The notes below the pieces were generated by a model, which saw nothing but the letters and a program-made list of their open reading frames with translations, had not been told where the DNA came from and did no database searches. The translations under genes were made by a program, and so were the position numbers. DNA of 36,994 nucleotides. Source: a virus. This document shows, piece by piece, positions 15,632 through 23,389 of this stretch. The DNA lies in the IMG/VR virus record IMGVR_UViG_3300006033_000062, positions 1-36,994 of that record, one strand, 5' to 3'. The first letter of the stretch is position 1. Each line of letters opens with the position of its first letter.

Positions 15632-15959
15632 TCTTTGAACGCGAATGGTCGTGGATCGGCTGTCATGCGCTGCCATTGGCTACCAACAGCGGCTTTTGCC
15701 CCTGCAACAAAGCAGGCCGATCAGGGGTAGTATTTCGGCTATCTTCTGGACAGCGGTGACGGTTGAGGCGATGGGCCCAGGCAAAAGGGGTCCTTCCTTC
15801 CCGAATCGCAATGCGGGGGGCGCGAGCGCGGCATTCGCCTAGCGTCCGACTGCAAACCAAGGTTTGCAGGGTTTGCAGTTTGCACCCACCCCGGTCCGCA
15901 CCCATCACGAGCCCGCCCACGGTTTTCCGTCGGCGGGTTTTCTTTTTGAGGAACCGATT
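15632..15959. other. Regulatory gap with GTTTGCA repeats; possible cos or late control region
   Basis: No gene is supported here. 15851-15868 is the perfect palindrome TGCAAACCAAGGTTTGCA, followed by GTTTGCA again at 15871-15877 and 15878-15884: three direct copies and one inverted copy within 34 bp. Just before it, 15810-15832 is very GC-rich, with GGGGGGCGCGAGCGCGGC between short CGAAT/ATTCG arms, which could be a packaging or control site. A terminator at 15912-15947 closes the region. Origin, cos or operator are all possible. Confidence 0.5.
15912..15947 (+). terminator. Rho-independent terminator at the end of the early operon
   Basis: CCCGCC (15912-15917) pairs with GGCGGG (15932-15937) and ACGG with CCGT around a TTTT loop, with one C/C mismatch, followed by TTTTCTTTTT. 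It lies 13 nt before the likely CTG start of the methyltransferase, so the ribosome-binding site of that gene directly follows the terminator. Confidence 0.8.
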
Positions 15960-17369
15960 CTGAACACGCTCAACGTCGAGTACCGCAAGGTCGAGGCGCT
16001 GATCCCCTACGCCCGCAATCCACGCACGCACACTGACGAGCAGGTGGCCAAGATCGCCGCCAGCATCGTCGAGTACGGCTGGACGAATCCGGTGCTGGTG
16101 GACGGCGACAACGGGATCATTGCGGGCCACGGTCGTCTGGCCGCCGCGCGCAAGCTCGGGCTGGATCAGGTGCCGGTCATAGAACTGGCGCACCTCTCGC
16201 CCACGCAGAAGCGTGCCTACGTCATCTCTGACAACCGGCTGGCGCTCGACGCCGGTTGGAACGAGGAGATGCTGGCGCTGGAAATGGCCGAGCTGTCCGA
16301 GGCCGGGTACGACCTTGCGTTGACCGGTTTCGAGGATGCCGAGATCGAGGCCTTGCTAGCTGACGAGGTGGAAACCGATGACGCCGACCAGGAGGCAGAT
16401 GCCGACGAGCCAGACGCTGGTGACGATGTGCCGGATGCCCCTGTGGTGCCGGTGTCCCGCACCGGCGATGTCTGGGCCATCGGCTCCCACCGTCTGATCT
16501 GTGGCGATGCCACCGACCCGACAGCAGTCGCCACGCTGATGCAGGGCGATGCGGCCCGGCTGTGCTTCACCTCACCGCCATACGGCAACCAGCGCGACTA
16601 CACCTCCGGCGGCATCACCGATTGGGATGGCCTGATGCGCGGTGTCTTCGCCAAAGTGCCAATGGCCGACGACGGGCAGGTGCTGGTCAACCTCGGGCTG
16701 ATCCATCGAGACAACGAAGTCATCCCGTATTGGGATGCGTGGCTGGGCTGGATGCGCACGCAGGGCTGGCGGCGTTTCGCTTGGTACGTCTGGGATCAAG
16801 GGCCAGGGATGCCCGGGGACTGGGCCGGTCGCTTCGCCCCGAGCTTCGAGTTCGTCTTTCACTTCAACCGCGCCAGTCGCAAACCCAACAAGATCGTGCC
16901 CTGCAAGCACGCGGGCCAGGAGTCGCACCTGCGCGCAGACGGGTCGTCCACGGCCATGCGTGGTAAGGACGGCGAGGTCGGCGGCTGGACGCACAAGGGC
17001 CAGCCGACACAGGACACCCGGATTCCCGACTCGGTGATTCGCGTGATGCGCCACAAGGGCAAGATCGGTCAGGACATCGACCACCCGGCGGTGTTCCCGG
17101 TGGCGCTGCCGGAATTCGTGATCGAGGCCTACTCGGATGCTGGCGACGTCGTGTTCGAGCCCTTTGGCGGCAGCGGCACGACGATGTTGGCCGCGCAGCG
17201 CACCGGTCGTGTGTGTCGCAGCGTGGAGATCGCGCCGGAGTACGTGGATGTCGCCATCAAGCGCTTCCAACAGAATCACCCCGGCGTGCCGGTGACGCTA
17301 TTGGCAACAGGCCAGTCCTTTGACGAGGTGGTCAATGAACGTCTGGCTACCACGGAGGCCGAGCAATGA
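15960..17369 (+). CDS. ParB-like domain fused to DNA methyltransferase (SPPY)
   Basis: About 469 aa. The N-terminal 100 residues are a ParB/Srx-like domain: 'VEALIPYARNPRTHTDEQVAKIAAS' and 'GIIAGHGRLAAARKLG' (GHGR 56-59). An acidic linker (about 140-170) leads to a beta-class methyltransferase: SPPY (205-208) as motif IV and 'FEPFGGSGTT' (from about 400) as the SAM-binding motif I. SPPY fits N4-cytosine or N6-adenine methylation. No restriction enzyme is nearby, so protection from host restriction or regulation is likely. The only start after the terminator with a proper ribosome-binding site (GAGGAA, 8 nt) is a CTG at 15960; the open frame upstream runs through the terminator. Confidence 0.88.
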   Translation: MNTLNVEYRKVEALIPYARNPRTHTDEQVAKIAASIVEYGWTNPVLVDGDNGIIAGHGRLAAARKLGLDQVPVIELAHLSPTQKRAYVISDNRLALDAGWNEEMLALEMAELSEAGYDLALTGFEDAEIEALLADEVETDDADQEADADEPDAGDDVPDAPVVPVSRTGDVWAIGSHRLICGDATDPTAVATLMQGDAARLCFTSPPYGNQRDYTSGGITDWDGLMRGVFAKVPMADDGQVLVNLGLIHRDNEVIPYWDAWLGWMRTQGWRRFAWYVWDQGPGMPGDWAGRFAPSFEFVFHFNRASRKPNKIVPCKHAGQESHLRADGSSTAMRGKDGEVGGWTHKGQPTQDTRIPDSVIRVMRHKGKIGQDIDHPAVFPVALPEFVIEAYSDAGDVVFEPFGGSGTTMLAAQRTGRVCRSVEIAPEYVDVAIKRFQQNHPGVPVTLLATGQSFDEVVNERLATTEAEQ

Positions 17370-18637
17370 CCGCCTCTTGGTTTGCGGACAAGATCGAGCA
17401 GTGGCCGACCGCCAAGCTGCTGCCCTATGCCCGCAACGCGCGTACCCACTCGGACGATCAGGTGGCGCAGATCGCCGCGTCGATTGCCGAGTTCGGATTC
17501 ACCAATCCGATCCTCGCCGGTAGCGACGGAGTGATCGTCGCCGGTCACGGACGGCTTGCCGCTGCGCAGAAGCTTGGGCTGGCGGTGGTGCCGGTGGTGG
17601 TGCTCGATCATCTGAGCGCGACGCAGCGCCGGGCACTGGTGATCGCGGACAACCGCATCGCCGAGAACGCGGGCTGGGACGACGCGATGCTGCGTATCGA
17701 GATCGCGTCCCTCCAGGACGACGACTTCGACGTGTCGCTGACCGGCTTCGATGCCGATGCGCTCGCCGAGTTGATGGCGGGCGACGAGCCGGATGCCGAA
17801 GGCGAAACTGATGACGATGCGGTACCCGAGGTCAGCGAGACTCCGGTTTCGCGTACCGGCGATGTCTGGCTGCTCGGCGGCCACCGTCTGCTGTGTGGCG
17901 ACTCCACCGTGGCTGAGAGCTACGACCGAGTTCTTGATGGCGAGCCGGTGGATATGGTCTTCACCGACCCGCCGTACAACGTGAACTACGCCAACAGCGC
18001 CAAGGACAAGATGCGCGGCAAGGATCGCGCGATCCTGAACGACAACCTCGGCGACGGTTTCTACCACTTCCTGCTGGCGGCGCTGACGCCGACCATCGGG
18101 AACTGCCGGGGCGGCATCTACGTGGCGATGTCGTCCAGCGAACTGGATGTGCTGCAGGCAGCGTTCCGTGCCGCCGGTGGAAAGTGGTCGACGTTCATCA
18201 TCTGGGCCAAGAACACCTTCACGCTGGGCCGGGCCGACTACCAGCGCCAGTACGAGCCAATCCTGTACGGATGGCCCGAGGGCGCGCAGCGTCACTGGTG
18301 CGGCGACCGCGACCAGGGCGACGTCTGGAACATCAAGAAGCCGCAGAAGAACGACCTGCATCCGACGATGAAGCCGGTGGAGTTGGTCGAGCGCGCGATC
18401 CGCAATTCGAGCCGACCGGGCAACGTGGTGCTCGACCCGTTCGGGGGCTCCGGCACGACGCTGATCGCCGCCGAAAAGTCAGGACGGCTGGCACGGCTGA
18501 TCGAGCTCGACCCGAAGTACGCGGACGTGATCGTGCGCCGCTGGCAGGAATGGACTGGCAAGCAAGCCACCCGTGAGTCGGATGGCGCGCTGTTCGATAA
18601 TCAGGCGGCGAGCGACTCTTCCGCGATCTCGCAATGA
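17366..18637 (+). CDS. ParB-like domain fused to DNA N6-adenine methyltransferase (DPPY)
   Basis: This 423-aa protein has the same layout as its upstream neighbour: ParB-like domain with 'LLPYARNARTHSDDQVAQIAASIAEFG' and GHGR (60-63), an acidic linker, then a beta-class methyltransferase. Motif IV is DPPY (201-204), typical of N6-adenine enzymes, and motif I is 'LDPFGGSGTT' (from about 357). The ParB-like halves of the two proteins are closely similar while the catalytic halves differ, so this is an old tandem duplication or domain shuffle. The start overlaps the previous stop (ATGA). Its last 37 nt overlap the convergent minus-strand gene. Confidence 0.92.
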   Translation: MTASWFADKIEQWPTAKLLPYARNARTHSDDQVAQIAASIAEFGFTNPILAGSDGVIVAGHGRLAAAQKLGLAVVPVVVLDHLSATQRRALVIADNRIAENAGWDDAMLRIEIASLQDDDFDVSLTGFDADALAELMAGDEPDAEGETDDDAVPEVSETPVSRTGDVWLLGGHRLLCGDSTVAESYDRVLDGEPVDMVFTDPPYNVNYANSAKDKMRGKDRAILNDNLGDGFYHFLLAALTPTIGNCRGGIYVAMSSSELDVLQAAFRAAGGKWSTFIIWAKNTFTLGRADYQRQYEPILYGWPEGAQRHWCGDRDQGDVWNIKKPQKNDLHPTMKPVELVERAIRNSSRPGNVVLDPFGGSGTTLIAAEKSGRLARLIELDPKYADVIVRRWQEWTGKQATRESDGALFDNQAASDSSAISQ

Positions 18638-18969
18638 ATCACAAAGCCCGTCAGGTAAGGCAGGCCGCGCGGGATGCCGTACTGCTTGCTGGTCTGGCGG
18701 CCAATCGTCCAGCCCATCCACTGTTGGGTGGCGGCGTTGATCGCGTCCGCCAGGGTCTGGCCCCGGTACAGCCCGTTTTGCACATCGTCCGCAAAGTGGC
18801 GGCCGTGGCGACTGTCGAGGAAGACGCGGACTGATTCGAGGGGCTGGCTGGTGGCGTCTGAGATGGCGGTCATCGCCAGGGGCCACGCGGCGCTGGCGTG
18901 TTCGTTCATCGTGCCCCAAAAGCCCCAGGCATCGTTCTGGGTGGCGGGCATTTGCTGGTTTGTGTTCAT
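18601..18969 (-). CDS. Small prophage protein, minus-strand block
   Basis: I do not recognise this 122-aa protein. It is soluble, with 'LESVRVFLDSRHGRHFADDVQNGLYRGQTLADAINAATQQWMGW' in the middle, a helical stretch rich in aromatic residues, and a C-terminal 'GIPRGLPYLTGFVIHCEIAEE'. ATG 18969 follows AAGGAG at 7 nt; the open frame to 19095 is not needed. It overlaps the 3' end of the convergent methyltransferase gene by 37 nt. It carries the first copy of the shared promoter-like element, 39 nt upstream. Confidence 0.72.
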   Translation of the reverse strand: MNTNQQMPATQNDAWGFWGTMNEHASAAWPLAMTAISDATSQPLESVRVFLDSRHGRHFADDVQNGLYRGQTLADAINAATQQWMGWTIGRQTSKQYGIPRGLPYLTGFVIHCEIAEESLAA

Positions 18970-19008
18970 CTCTGGCTCCTTGGGGTTGATCGTTGCGACA
19001 CCCGTAGT

Positions 19009-19050
19009 AACGCGCTGTTCGATTGAGAAGCCAAGCGCTGCTTGGCCTCT
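19009..19050 (-). promoter_or_regulatory. Bipartite promoter-like element, copy 1
   Basis: On the minus strand this reads TTGGCTTC, 6 nt, GAACAGCGCGTT (19034-19009), ending 39 nt before ATG 18969. Read as a promoter it gives TTGGCT, 17 nt, GTTACT. The upstream part forms an imperfect 11-bp hairpin (19026-19050). Confidence 0.6.
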
Positions 19051-19066
19051 TTCTCGATCTTTCTGA

Positions 19067-19582
19067 TCAGGCGATCCGGTAGACCCGCTCGCCACCTTGG
19101 ACCTTGTCCGAGACGATGGTCAGGCCGAGCTTCTTCTTGAAGGCCCCGGCAAAGGTGCCGCGCACCGTGTGCGCCTGCCAGCCGGTGGTCTGGCAGATCT
19201 GCTGCACGGTTGCGCCCTCGGGGCGCTGCAGCATCTGGATCACGGTGGCCTGCTTGCTGTTCTCTCGGGTGCGGGGTTTGGCCTCTGCGCGTTCCTTGGC
19301 CCACGTGGCCTCTGCGGCTGCGACGGTGGCCTCGATTTCGGGGTCGGCGACCAAAGGCGCAGGTGCAGGCCGTTCGCGCCCCATCGCGTCGTAGCCCTCG
19401 GCGGCAACGAACCAGTGGGTGCCGTCGGAGGTGATCAGGGCGCGGTTGAACAGGCCGTCGAGCACCTTCTTGCGTGCGCCGCCTTTTATGTTGTCGGGGA
19501 ACCAGTCGATCTTGCCGCCAGTGTGTTCGAGGGCGTAGGCCAGGATCGCGTGCTGGGCTGGTGTCAGTTGGGTGGTGGTCAT
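19067..19582 (-). CDS. DUF3489 domain protein
   Basis: This 171-aa protein has two winged-helix-like parts. Residues 1-75 ('LTPAQHAILAYALEHTGGKIDWFPDNIKGGARKKVLDGLFNRALI') form the first. Residues about 108-171 match DUF3489 ('TVIQMLQRPEGATVQQICQTTGWQAHTVRGTFAGAFKKKLGL' through 'GGERVYRI'). A charged linker joins them. DUF3489 is frequent on phages, plasmids and islands; it looks like a DNA-binding regulator but has no assigned function. CGAAGGAG precedes the ATG, and copy 2 of the shared element lies upstream. Confidence 0.9.
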   Translation of the reverse strand: MTTTQLTPAQHAILAYALEHTGGKIDWFPDNIKGGARKKVLDGLFNRALITSDGTHWFVAAEGYDAMGRERPAPAPLVADPEIEATVAAAEATWAKERAEAKPRTRENSKQATVIQMLQRPEGATVQQICQTTGWQAHTVRGTFAGAFKKKLGLTIVSDKVQGGERVYRIA

Positions 19583-19621
19583 TTGCTTCTCCTTCGGAGG
19601 GGTTGATGGGGTGACGTGATG

Positions 19622-19666
19622 AACGCGCTGTTCGGGATTGAAGCCAAGCGCTTTCTGCTTGGCTTC
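19622..19666 (-). promoter_or_regulatory. Bipartite promoter-like element, copy 2
   Basis: TTGGCTTC, 6 nt, GAACAGCGCGTT on the minus strand (19647-19622), 39 nt before ATG 19582. Upstream it extends into a perfect 10-bp hairpin (GAAGCCAAGC and GCTTGGCTTC, 19640-19666), 12 nt after the stop of the preceding gene. No T-run follows on either strand, so it is not a standard terminator. Confidence 0.65.
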
Positions 19667-19678
19667 GAAGGTTCTTGA

Positions 19679-19876
19679 TCAGTTGTTGGCTTTGTCCGAC
19701 TTCGCCGCCTTGCGGCCCTGTTCGACGCCTGCGTTGAACGCGGCTTCAAGGGCGTCGCGTAGGCACCAGACCGCCACGTCGTGGAAGTCGAGGCTGCCCG
19801 AATTGCGGGTTTCCAGGGTTTCGATGCCCAGCTTGCTTAGCGCGATCTGGGTCAGGAGTTGTTCGAGCTTGCTCAT
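19679..19876 (-). CDS. DUF6900-like small protein
   Basis: A 65-aa protein with an N-terminal helix 'MSKLEQLLTQIALSKLGIETLETRNSGSLDFHDVAVWCLRDALEAAFNAG' and a lysine-rich tail. This is the pattern I recall as DUF6900, a short protein of phages and plasmids, often near DUF3489 genes. ATG 19876 has AAGGAAG in front; the open frame to 20053 is shadow. It is the most upstream gene of the minus-strand trio and carries copy 3 of the shared element. Confidence 0.8.
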   Translation of the reverse strand: MSKLEQLLTQIALSKLGIETLETRNSGSLDFHDVAVWCLRDALEAAFNAGVEQGRKAAKSDKANN

Positions 19877-19913
19877 TGCTGCTTCCTTTGATGGTGTTGA
19901 TGACGTCCGTATG

Positions 19914-19939
19914 AACGCGCTGTTCCAGAGAGAAGCCAA
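19914..19939 (-). promoter_or_regulatory. Bipartite promoter-like element, copy 3
   Basis: TTGGCTTC, 6 nt, GAACAGCGCGTT on the minus strand, ending 37 nt before ATG 19876. It lacks the inverted half that gives copies 1 and 2 a hairpin, so the shared unit is the bipartite element and not the stem-loop. Confidence 0.6.
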
Positions 19940-19993
19940 GCTGATTTCGAGTGAATGACGAACAAATGATTGAAGGGGCAACCGGTTCTCAAA

Positions 19994-20521
19994 ATGGGCA
20001 TCTCGATTCGCGCTTACGCCCGTCACCGTGGTGTGACCGACACCGCAGTTCACAAGGCCATTCGCGCAGGTCGGATCACGCCGGAGGCTGACGGCACCAT
20101 TGATGCCGACCGTGCTGACCGCGAGTGGGCGCGTAACTCCGATGCGCCCAAGACTGGAACGCGCGCCAAGGCTGTGAAGGCTGCCGTGCCGGAGGGCAGT
20201 GGCGACGGGCCTGCAGCTCTACCTGCTGGTGGTGCGTCGCTGCTTCAGGCGCGGACGGTCAACGAGGTGGTCAAGGCGCAGACCAACAAGGTGCGTCTGG
20301 CCCGACTGAAGGGCGAGTTGGTGGATCGGCCGCAGGCCATCGCCCACGTTTTCAAGCTGGCGCGCTCCGAGCGCGATGCGTGGCTGAACTGGCCAGCGCG
20401 CATCTCGGCGCAGATGGCGGCCAAGCTCAATATCGATCCGCACACGATGCACGTCGCCCTGGAGGCGGCGGTACGTGAGCACCTGCAGGAACTGGGCGAA
20501 CTGCGGCCCCGGGTGGACTGA
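19994..20521 (+). CDS. Probable terminase small subunit
   Basis: This 175-aa protein starts with an HTH-like region ('MGISIRAYARHRGVTDTAVHKAIRAGRIT', then 'TIDADRADREWARNSD'), like the DNA-recognition domain of Nu1-type small terminase subunits. A Gly/Ala linker follows and then a helical domain ('LVDRPQAIAHVFKLARSERDAWLNWPARI'). It ends one base into the large terminase start (TGATG). Recognition of the packaging site and handover to the large subunit is the expected role. ATG 19994 lacks a near ribosome-binding site; TTG 19970 in frame is an alternative start. Confidence 0.75.
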   Translation: MGISIRAYARHRGVTDTAVHKAIRAGRITPEADGTIDADRADREWARNSDAPKTGTRAKAVKAAVPEGSGDGPAALPAGGASLLQARTVNEVVKAQTNKVRLARLKGELVDRPQAIAHVFKLARSERDAWLNWPARISAQMAAKLNIDPHTMHVALEAAVREHLQELGELRPRVD

Positions 20522-22488
20522 TGCTGGATGTTGAATACGAAGGTGCTGCCGAAATCGAGCGCGCGTGGCGCGAAGGGCTCACACCTGATCCTCTGCTCTC
20601 GGTGTCCGAATGGTCGGATCGCCACCGGATGCTTTCGAGCAAGGCGTCCGCCGAGCCGGGGCGCTGGCGTACCAGCCGCACGCCTTACCTGAAGGCCATC
20701 ATGGACTGCCTGTCGCCGACCTCGCCAGTCGAGCGCGTGGTGTTCATGAAAGCCGCACAGCTCGGTGCGACCGAGATGGGCTCGAACTGGATCGGCTACG
20801 TGATCCACCACGCGCCGGGGCCGATGATGGCGGTATGGCCGACGGTGGATATGGCCAAGCGCAATTCCAAGCAGCGGATCGATCCGTTGATCGAGGAGTC
20901 GGCGGCGCTGAGCGAACTGATCTCCCCGGCACGGTCACGCGACTCGGGCAACACCATCCTGGCCAAGGAGTTCCGGGGCGGTGTGCTGGTGATGACTGGG
21001 GCCAACAGCGCGGTCGGACTGCGCTCGATGCCGGTTCGGTATCTGTTCCTCGACGAGGTCGACGGCTATCCACTGGACGTCGAGGGCGAAGGCGATGCGA
21101 TCTCGCTGGCCGAGGCGCGCACGCGAACCTTCGCTCGGCGCAAGATCTTCATCGTGTCGACGCCGACGATCTCGGGGGCGAGCGCCATCGAACGCGAGTA
21201 CGAGGCCAGTGACCAACGTCGCTACTTCGTGCCGTGTCCGCATTGCTCGCATCGCCAGTGGCTGCGATTCGAGCAGTTGCGATGGGAAAAGGGGCAACCG
21301 GACACGGCGGCGTACATCTGCGAATCGTGCGACAAGTCGATTGCCGAGCACCACAAGACCTGGATGCTGGAGCACGGCGAATGGCGCGAGATGATCAGCG
21401 ACGGCACGGGCAAGACTGCGGGGTTTCACCTGTCGTCGCTGTACAGCCCGGTCGGTTGGCGCGGTTGGCGCGACATTGCCGCCGCCTGGGAAAGCTCCGT
21501 CAACAAGGAATCGGGGTCGGCGGCCGCCATCAAGACCTTCAAGAACACCGAACTGGGCGAGACCTGGGTCGAGGAAGGCGAAGCGCCCGATTGGCAACGG
21601 CTGGTCGAGCGCCGTGAGGATTACCGCATCGGCACGGTGCCGCCGGGTGGGCTGCTCCTGGTGGGCGCTGCCGACGTGCAGAAGGATCGCATCGAGGCGT
21701 CCATCTGGGCGTTCGGGCGTGGCAAGGAGTCCTGGCTCGTCGAACACCGCGTGCTGATGGGCGACACCGCCCGCGACGCGGTGTGGAAGCGACTCGCCGA
21801 GTTGCTTGCAGAAAACTGGACGCACGCCTCGGGTGCAGCGATGCCGCTGGCCCGTTTCGCCCTGGACACTGGCTTTGCGACGCAGGAGGCCTACGCCTTC
21901 GTGCGGGCCTGCCGTGACCCGCGTGTGATGCCGGTCAAGGGGGTGCCGCGCGGCGCGGCTCTGATCGGCACGCCGACGGCCATCGATGTTTCGCAGGGCG
22001 GCAAGAAGCTGCGCCGGGGCATCAAGGTGTTCACGGTGGCGGTCGGTATCGCCAAGCTGGAGTTCTACAACAACCTGCGCAAGGGCGCGGACGTCAGCGA
22101 GGACGGCGTGACCACCGTCTACCCGACGGGGTTCGTTCACCTGCCAAAGATCGACGCCGAGTTCATCCAGCAGCTCTGCGCCGAACAACTGATCACCCGC
22201 CGCGACCGCAACGGCTTCCCGGTGCGCGAGTGGCAAAAGATGCGCGAGCGCAATGAAGCGCTCGACTGCTACGTGTACGCCCGCGCGGCCGCATCGGCGG
22301 CGGGCCTGGATCGCTTCGAGGAACGCCACTGGCGCGAACTGGAGCGGCAACTCGGGATGGAACGGCCACCGGATGAGCCGCCCCCGATTCAAACATTCGA
22401 CCCAGACGAGGCCACCCAACGCGGTGGCCTTTCTGTTTCTGCAACCCCATCACGGCGGCGCGTCATCAAGAGCCGCTGGCTGTCCTGA
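20521..22488 (+). CDS. Terminase large subunit, GpA family
   Basis: This 655-aa protein is the ATP-driven DNA packaging motor and nuclease. The Walker A region is the variant 'FMKAAQLGATE' (75-85), Walker B is 'YLFLDEVDG' (174-182), 'IVSTPTISG' is the coupling motif, and a zinc ribbon (C239, C242, C267, C270) follows, as in lambda gpA relatives. The C-terminal half holds the nuclease domain ('LVGAADVQKD', 'ARFALDTGF' supply its acidic residues). Length fits the family. GpA-type terminases cut at cos, so a cos site is expected upstream. Confidence 0.96.
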   Translation: MLDVEYEGAAEIERAWREGLTPDPLLSVSEWSDRHRMLSSKASAEPGRWRTSRTPYLKAIMDCLSPTSPVERVVFMKAAQLGATEMGSNWIGYVIHHAPGPMMAVWPTVDMAKRNSKQRIDPLIEESAALSELISPARSRDSGNTILAKEFRGGVLVMTGANSAVGLRSMPVRYLFLDEVDGYPLDVEGEGDAISLAEARTRTFARRKIFIVSTPTISGASAIEREYEASDQRRYFVPCPHCSHRQWLRFEQLRWEKGQPDTAAYICESCDKSIAEHHKTWMLEHGEWREMISDGTGKTAGFHLSSLYSPVGWRGWRDIAAAWESSVNKESGSAAAIKTFKNTELGETWVEEGEAPDWQRLVERREDYRIGTVPPGGLLLVGAADVQKDRIEASIWAFGRGKESWLVEHRVLMGDTARDAVWKRLAELLAENWTHASGAAMPLARFALDTGFATQEAYAFVRACRDPRVMPVKGVPRGAALIGTPTAIDVSQGGKKLRRGIKVFTVAVGIAKLEFYNNLRKGADVSEDGVTTVYPTGFVHLPKIDAEFIQQLCAEQLITRRDRNGFPVREWQKMRERNEALDCYVYARAAASAAGLDRFEERHWRELERQLGMERPPDEPPPIQTFDPDEATQRGGLSVSATPSRRRVIKSRWLS

Positions 22489-22505
22489 TTTTCAGAGGAG
22501 TTTTC

Positions 22506-22997
22506 ATGAGTCTTGCCACCCGTATCGAGAGCCTGGTCATCCGGGTTGCCCAGGAGTTCAACGACGTCCGCGCGACGGCAGGCAGTCTGGCCAGCCTGTC
22601 CACCAACGACAAGTCGAGTCTGGTCGCCGCCATCAACGAGCTCAAGGCTGCGGTTCTGTCCGCGATGGCCATCGATGACAACCAGATCGCCACCACCAGC
22701 ACCTACTCGTCGAACAAGATCGTGTCGTTGCTGGACGCGCTCAAGGCCGACATTCTGGGTGGTGCCGACGCCGCCTACGACACCCTGGTGGAAATCCAGC
22801 AGGCGCTGCAGAACGGCACCAGCGGTCTGGATGCGATTCTGAGTGCCGTCAATCTGCGCGTGCGCTTCGATGCGGCGCAAACCCTGACGGTCGCCGAGCA
22901 ACTGCAGGCCCGCACCAACATCGGGGCGGTCGCCGCCAGTGATGTCGGCAACACCGATACCGACTTCGTCGTGATCTTCGACGGGGCGCTGGCCTGA
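22506..22997 (+). CDS. Small virion-type protein with coiled coil, MSLA N-terminus
   Basis: A 163-aa protein starting 'MSLATRIESLVIRVAQEFNDVR', a short heptad helix, then a helical region ('SSLVAAINELKAAVLSAM', 'DTLVEIQQALQNGTSGLDAIL') and a tail-fibre-like stretch 'AEQLQARTNIGAVAASDVG'. The last pattern is common in phage tail fibre and baseplate proteins. Its place between terminase and connector is unusual for a fibre; a head decoration or head fibre is possible. GGAG precedes the ATG, and its stop overlaps the next start. Confidence 0.7.
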   Translation: MSLATRIESLVIRVAQEFNDVRATAGSLASLSTNDKSSLVAAINELKAAVLSAMAIDDNQIATTSTYSSNKIVSLLDALKADILGGADAAYDTLVEIQQALQNGTSGLDAILSAVNLRVRFDAAQTLTVAEQLQARTNIGAVAASDVGNTDTDFVVIFDGALA

Positions 22998-23389
22998 TGA
23001 GTCTTGCGTCCAGCATCGCCGCCTTGGCGGCGCGCATCGGCTTCGAGGTCAAAACCAAGATCGACGCCACGCATCCCGGTATCGCCAGGGTGTGGGCCAG
23101 CTTCGGCTACGTCAACGGTCAGGTGGTGATCGCCAGCGCGCACAACGTCGCCAGCGTGGTGCGCACGGCGGCGGGCCGGTACCGCGTGCATTTCGCGATA
23201 GCGATGCCGGATACGAATTACTGCTGGACGGCGCTCGCCCGCAGCAGCACCAACACCGGCCAGCAGCGCGTGGCCCTGGTACGTGCCAGCTCCGACCTCA
23301 AGACCGCGCAGTACGTCGACGTCTCGTGTGCGACGGCTGCGGCGTCGTTTGACGACTCCTCTGAAATCAACCTCGTGGTGTACCGCTGA
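22997..23389 (+). CDS. Small beta-rich virion-type protein, MSLA N-terminus
   Basis: This 130-aa protein begins 'MSLASSIAALAARIGFEVKTK', the same short helix type as its upstream neighbour, and continues as a beta-rich domain ('VWASFGYVNGQVVIASAHNVASVVRTAAGRYRVHFAIAMPDTNYCWTALAR'), the pattern seen at tips of phage fibres. The shared N-terminal helices suggest that the two proteins dock to the same site or to each other. Starts and stops overlap on both sides (TGATG). Function in the particle is inferred. Confidence 0.7.
   Translation: MSLASSIAALAARIGFEVKTKIDATHPGIARVWASFGYVNGQVVIASAHNVASVVRTAAGRYRVHFAIAMPDTNYCWTALARSSTNTGQQRVALVRASSDLKTAQYVDVSCATAAASFDDSSEINLVVYR

Noticed and set aside
15763-15963. 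Small ORF in the regulatory gap
   Set aside because: It runs through the GTTTGCA repeats and the terminator hairpin and has an Arg/Ser-rich, non-protein-like composition.
19640-19666. Rho-independent terminator
   Set aside because: The stem is good but no run of T follows it on either strand; it is part of the three-copy element.
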